Positions 59,988 through 64,000 of a stretch of DNA of 64,000 nt are shown one piece after another; the first letter of the stretch is position 1, and each line of letters starts with the position of its first letter. Under the pieces are notes generated by a model. It saw nothing but the letters and a program-made list of their open reading frames with translations, had not been told where the DNA came from and searched no databases. The position numbers were made by a program, and so were the translations under genes. This stretch comes from JAUIET01 sp964352475 (GTDB taxonomy: Bacteria > Pseudomonadota > Gammaproteobacteria > Pseudomonadales > JAUIET01), in assembly GCA_964352475.1 (NCBI GenBank), contig CAYGSL010000013.1:1-64000 (forward strand), in the 5' to 3' direction.

Positions 59988-62900
59988 ATGATTAAAAATA
60001 AAACATTAAGAATCATTGGCTTACTGCTTTTTTCCTTGCTTCAGTATGCATGTACGCACCCGATCGAAGTTACCGGCAAGGGTGCTGTTAGCGACAGCCG
60101 CAGCAATTTCGAATGCAATCACCTGGAAACTCCATGCGAAATAACCATTGGTGGGCCATATGAAGCTTACTACCGGGCTGTTCCTCACCGAGGCTGGCAA
60201 TTTAATGGCTGGCAGAACTGCTTAACATCCAGCTCAACGAACCGCTGCGAGTACAACATTAATGCCGAGACAGTGCGTCAAAACTGGTTCAAAACCATGC
60301 CGGCACTAGTGGCTAATTTCACCGAAGGTGACGCAGACGAAGACGGCGTATTGGACCGGCTTGATATACGCCCCAACGATGCAGACTGCACAGGAGAAGG
60401 CAGTCACAGTTACGACAGCTGCGCGTTCAATGGTTTGAGAGAAAGGCTTAGCTCAGTAGAAATTCTGACAACAGCTTCGGGTCTGCAATTCATTACGCTA
60501 CAGCGTGACAACGAAGTACTGCGCTACCAAACTGATACTCAGCAGTTTCTAAGCCCAGTCCGACCGGACTACCGCTTTGAAGGCAGTGTGACTGATATTC
60601 AGCATTCCAGCAGCCTGGGCGGGATGATTTACTTTGGTGGCAACCGCACCGTTTATTTTGTCGCTGACAGCAGCACAGACGCTACACCCACCGAATTACT
60701 CTCGATCGAAGACAGCTCTTTCCAAGTGTCATTTATGGGCGTCTCCGACGATCTTATTATTGTGTATGGCCAGGACAGGCTGAATTATAACTACGTAGCC
60801 CAGGAACGAATTTACACCGCTGAAGGCGAGCTGCTATCGACAATCGACACAAATGGCATTGCTTATAGAAAATACCTGTCAGACTCCGCAACAGGCATCG
60901 TTTACAGCATTGGTTACAGCGGCACCAACAACACCTATTCACTACGAAAAATGCTGATCAGCCCAACCGGTGAATACAACTCGGTTACTAGCGTAGACCT
61001 CAATACCAATCAGGCCATTAGCTGGATGAATTTATCACCTGATGGTTCGCGTGTATTGCTTTCAGATGGCTCCGTGTTCAACACCGCGGACCTAAGTCTT
61101 GCATTTACTATATCAAAGACACTAGGACCCGCCACCTGGCTGAATAATGGTGAATTATTAAGTGTACAAGCAAACAACGAGTGGCCCGCGAGCTATAGCT
61201 TGCTTCGCAGCGGCGTCGATGGGCAGCCGCTAGAGAGAGTTAGTATTGGGCGAGACATAGCGAATGCGTTTATCGCTACTGACACCGGCGCAGTGGTTTT
61301 TATGGGCCAAGCTAACATAGAAGCTATCAGTGAGTTTGAACCAAACGACGACAGAGACGGCGACGGAGTGGCCAATACGGAAGACGCTTTCCCGGACAAT
61401 ATTGCGGCATCACTGGATACAGACAGAGATGGGTATCCCGACCAATGGAACGATGGCTTTGGCGCAGGCGACAGCACGAGTGATTTGAGTCTGGATGCTT
61501 TTCCGGTCGACACAATGTGCTACCTGACTGAACATGGCAACAACGGAAGCTGTGACCATGGTGCGCGAATTGGCATCTACTATCCGGCCAGCGTGATACA
61601 AGACGATAACGGTGTAGTGTATCTGCTAGGAGCCAATGTAGTGCATCGGTGGGATACTGAGACAGAGCAATACCTGTCATCGATCAGTGTGGACAGCAGC
61701 AAGCCAATAGAACTTGCAGTGCAAGCGCGCAATATTGCCTTTCACGCGGCTAGCGGTGATTTGTTCATTGCCTACGACGACGGTCAGATTCGAAGAGTGT
61801 CGCCGTCATCGCCAAACACTGTGCTAAAGCATTCACAAATCGACGGTTCTATACGCGGCTTCACTGCTAGCGCAAACATGTTGTTCGCTGCTGCTGCATA
61901 TGCAGACGACATTGTTAGTCTGGATATAGCGACAGGTCTGGAGCAGGACAGAAGCCAATGGCCCGGCAACAACACGCCGCAAGTACTTCGATGGAATCAA
62001 GCGACACAAACCTTGTATGGAAGCGGGAGCGATATTCAAAGCATAGGCGTTGATGCTATGGGCCAGTTTGTGGCAACAAGCGATCTTGCTGCCAATTTTA
62101 GCAACCGCCAGAATTCGACGTTCTCAATCTCTAGTAATGGCCAACTTCTTATCTCGTATGATGGCCGGGCTCAACGAACGTCTGATGGAGCAACAATCCG
62201 GGATTTCGAAAACTCTGCGATGATCGCCAACTGGTTAAATAACTCTCTGATTACAATTGAGAATCTGGAAAGCGGTAGCGAACTTACGCAATGGAGCTCG
62301 GATTTGCAGGCGGCACATTTCCAGCTGCAACTGGACTATCAACCATTGGGACTGCTTGCTGATTATGGTTCCATAATCGCCGTATATACGCTTGACCAAT
62401 CGCTGCAATTCGCCAAACTCAGCTTGGGCGATGCCGACGGCGACGGCATGCCTAGCTGGTGGGAAGAACAGAATGGCTTTGATGACAACGACTCATTCGA
62501 CGCCGACCTCGACAGTGATCTGGACAACCTCAGCAATTTGCAAGAGTACCTTTTTGAAACGGACCCGACACTGATCGATTCCGATGCTGACGGCCTCAGT
62601 GACGGTGACGAAGTAAATGTCCATCAGACCAACCCAAGCCTCGCGGACACTGATGGTGACGGTTTGAGTGATGGCGATGAGGTGAATATTCATTCAAGTT
62701 CACCAACGCTTGCTGACAGTGACAACGACCGCATGAACGACGGCTGGGAAATTCAAAACGGTTTAAACCCATTAAACAGCGACGATGGTGCGCTGGACGA
62801 TGACGACGATGGCTACAGCAATTTCGAAGAATTCACACTAGGCACAGACGCACAGACCGCGGGCCATCCGCAGGTCGAACCATGGGCTCGGCAGAACGCC

Positions 62901-64000
62901 AATGCCCGAAACAACGCTTATTTCCCAATAGCTCTTGATGTGGGTAATTTCCAGGAAGCCTGGTCGCAGCGTTACGACACGTATGCTTTAGAGACCAATG
63001 GAGTGATCAGCGCAGATCGCAAACTATTTCGTGTGGCGTCAAGTAATGATTGGCGAAATCCGGGCCACACTGTAGAGCTCATTGATAGTGATAGCGGTGC
63101 AATTGATAAACGCTACAGCATTCAAGCGGCTACTTTTGACGTACAACAGTATGTGTACGATTCGAGCCAGCTATTGCTATCTGGTTACATACGCCATGAA
63201 GATTATACGTACTCTAAGACAATCAATGCCTTGAACGTTAGCTCTGGGGTAGAACAGACTGTTCGCGAAGAACTTGATGACTCACCGAACAATGTGTCTG
63301 CGTTATTCGCTAACAACACTGTGGTTAATGAAGTGTTCTATCACGGCGATACTCGCACGGCGGCAATCAGCCGAGAGACAGGGGAAGCACTGTGGAACCT
63401 GGAAAGCCTTTCAAATACTATTGGTTCTGCCGCTGACGAAAACACGCTGTATGTTTATCAACGCAACCAACTGCAGGGCAATCATGTTCTTAGCAAGTTA
63501 GATAGGATCACGGGGGAGCAGTATGCAGAGCATGTATTTCAGCCTCAGCCCTATTACCATAACAATGTTTCTGGTCTGACACTGAGTAAATCAGGGAGTC
63601 TCGTATTCTACGAGAATTCGACCTTACGTGCGTTTGATACTGCATCACTGCAGCCTCGCTGGACCCGCGATATTGGCAGATCAGACTTTATTTCAATAGG
63701 TCAGGGGAAAGTGTTTCTTGTCGTGCATGGCATCCTGTTCGTACTCGATGAGTTTACCGGCAACACCTTATGGGTTTGGAGTCCACCGAACGGGAATACT
63801 CTTCAAAACAATCTGATCGCATTTCGCAGCCACGTTATCGTTTCTGGCGGAGAAAAGACCTGGGCAATTTCTATCGACAGCGGTGAAGCCGTATGGGAGC
63901 ACGAGGCCACAGGCTACTTGTCATACAGTGAAGGCAAGTTGTTTATAAGCAGGGGCAGTGACTTTGTCGCCATCGATATGAGTGATGATCTGGACAGCGA
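59988..64000 (+). CDS. Large secreted Ca-binding-repeat and beta-propeller protein (partial)
   Basis: An open frame from ATG 59988 reaches the window end without a stop (at least 1337 aa, 3' part missing). It begins with a signal peptide (MIKNKTLRIIGLLLFSLLQYAC; the cysteine suggests, but does not prove, lipidation). Thrombospondin-type-3-like acidic repeats occur near 112-125 (EGDADEDGVLDRLD), 453-490 (DGDGVANTEDAFP, DTDRDGYPDQW) and 815-940, including two 23-residue tandem copies of DSDADGLSDGDEVN type. Residues about 955-1337 carry PQQ-like propeller blades (GEALWNLESL, GNTLWVWSPPNG, GEAVWEHEATG). Probably an extracellular or outer-membrane Ca-binding adhesion or scaffold protein. AGGGG lies 12 nt before the ATG. 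Confidence 0.85.
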   Translation, partial: MIKNKTLRIIGLLLFSLLQYACTHPIEVTGKGAVSDSRSNFECNHLETPCEITIGGPYEAYYRAVPHRGWQFNGWQNCLTSSSTNRCEYNINAETVRQNWFKTMPALVANFTEGDADEDGVLDRLDIRPNDADCTGEGSHSYDSCAFNGLRERLSSVEILTTASGLQFITLQRDNEVLRYQTDTQQFLSPVRPDYRFEGSVTDIQHSSSLGGMIYFGGNRTVYFVADSSTDATPTELLSIEDSSFQVSFMGVSDDLIIVYGQDRLNYNYVAQERIYTAEGELLSTIDTNGIAYRKYLSDSATGIVYSIGYSGTNNTYSLRKMLISPTGEYNSVTSVDLNTNQAISWMNLSPDGSRVLLSDGSVFNTADLSLAFTISKTLGPATWLNNGELLSVQANNEWPASYSLLRSGVDGQPLERVSIGRDIANAFIATDTGAVVFMGQANIEAISEFEPNDDRDGDGVANTEDAFPDNIAASLDTDRDGYPDQWNDGFGAGDSTSDLSLDAFPVDTMCYLTEHGNNGSCDHGARIGIYYPASVIQDDNGVVYLLGANVVHRWDTETEQYLSSISVDSSKPIELAVQARNIAFHAASGDLFIAYDDGQIRRVSPSSPNTVLKHSQIDGSIRGFTASANMLFAAAAYADDIVSLDIATGLEQDRSQWPGNNTPQVLRWNQATQTLYGSGSDIQSIGVDAMGQFVATSDLAANFSNRQNSTFSISSNGQLLISYDGRAQRTSDGATIRDFENSAMIANWLNNSLITIENLESGSELTQWSSDLQAAHFQLQLDYQPLGLLADYGSIIAVYTLDQSLQFAKLSLGDADGDGMPSWWEEQNGFDDNDSFDADLDSDLDNLSNLQEYLFETDPTLIDSDADGLSDGDEVNVHQTNPSLADTDGDGLSDGDEVNIHSSSPTLADSDNDRMNDGWEIQNGLNPLNSDDGALDDDDDGYSNFEEFTLGTDAQTAGHPQVEPWARQNANARNNAYFPIALDVGNFQEAWSQRYDTYALETNGVISADRKLFRVASSNDWRNPGHTVELIDSDSGAIDKRYSIQAATFDVQQYVYDSSQLLLSGYIRHEDYTYSKTINALNVSSGVEQTVREELDDSPNNVSALFANNTVVNEVFYHGDTRTAAISRETGEALWNLESLSNTIGSAADENTLYVYQRNQLQGNHVLSKLDRITGEQYAEHVFQPQPYYHNNVSGLTLSKSGSLVFYENSTLRAFDTASLQPRWTRDIGRSDFISIGQGKVFLVVHGILFVLDEFTGNTLWVWSPPNGNTLQNNLIAFRSHVIVSGGEKTWAISIDSGEAVWEHEATGYLSYSEGKLFISRGSDFVAIDMSDDLDS
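62577..62714 (+). repeat. Two 69-bp tandem units coding Ca-binding repeats
   Basis: Units 62577-62645 and 62646-62714 encode DSDADGLSDGDEVNVHQTNPSLA and DTDGDGLSDGDEVNIHSSSPTLA type sequences (residues 864-909). They share the DxDxDGLSDGDEVN core. They lie in frame inside the large secreted protein. Confidence 0.85.

Noticed and set aside
1..64000. CRISPR arrays, prophage, integrons, rRNA
   Set aside because: No periodic direct repeats with spacers, no phage structural or integrase genes and no rRNA sequence were seen.

Overview
The window looks like chromosomal DNA of a gammaproteobacterium, probably a marine or other aquatic heterotroph. The main argument is gene order: fmdB-like, aspS, yebC, ruvC, ruvA, ruvB, ybgC, tolQ, tolR, tolA, tolB, pal, cpoB, queE, queC and tRNA-Lys follow one another on the minus strand, an order familiar from Pseudomonas and relatives. 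A Pseudomonas-type giant NAD-glutamate dehydrogenase, a tetratricopeptide-associated TRAP transporter, a TonB-dependent receptor and a Ca-binding-repeat surface protein fit the same picture. Genus cannot be named from this sequence alone. No phage, plasmid, integrase, transposase or CRISPR was seen.

Layout. Positions 82-12118 (minus) hold the housekeeping block: tRNA-Lys(UUU), queuosine precursor genes, the complete Tol-Pal envelope machine, the Holliday-junction resolvase RuvABC, YebC and AspRS. Positions 12405-15364 (plus) carry a histone-like HU protein with a lysine-rich tail, prolyl-tRNA synthetase and a small lytic transglycosylase. A cyclic-nucleotide-domain protein without a DNA-binding domain (minus, 15384-16028) stands divergent to a five-gene plus-strand run, 16336-21215. 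That run encodes a periplasmic chalcone-isomerase-like/TonB_C protein and a TatT-DctP-DctQ-DctM TRAP system. An orphan ExbD, a Gld-type ABC exporter with its auxiliary protein, a class-I methyltransferase, a 3D-domain protein and a deoxyinosine glycosylase follow up to 27560.

Positions 27646-40465 hold a class III CoA-transferase, two small lipoproteins, NAD-GDH (1617 aa), a DUF924 protein, an SDR, and a trehalose pair (GH15 enzyme plus fused OtsA-OtsB). Positions 40493-44119 contain a membrane fatty-acid hydroxylase/sterol-desaturase fused to a secreted DUF2147 domain, a membrane-anchored AraC regulator, a UDG-family protein and a YceI lipoprotein. Tandem direct repeats between the regulator and the hydroxylase look like its operator.

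Positions 44201-49797 look like a small catabolic set: Rieske oxygenase, kinase-like phosphotransferase, FAD oxidoreductase, a truncated TauD-type dioxygenase remnant and an SDR. Positions 49794-59796 hold GlpT, a secreted PHP-domain metallohydrolase, a TPR-sulfotransferase, a TonB-dependent receptor and a secreted carboxylesterase. The window ends inside a very long secreted protein (from 59988) with thrombospondin-type-3 Ca-binding repeats and PQQ-like propeller repeats.

Two compact palindromic intergenic elements (21250-21394 and 45406-45517) are the most striking non-coding structures. The most unusual coding architectures are the hydroxylase-DUF2147 fusion and the chalcone-isomerase/TonB_C protein next to the TRAP operon. 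I did not find a system that is clearly new; several candidates are listed with the test that would settle each.
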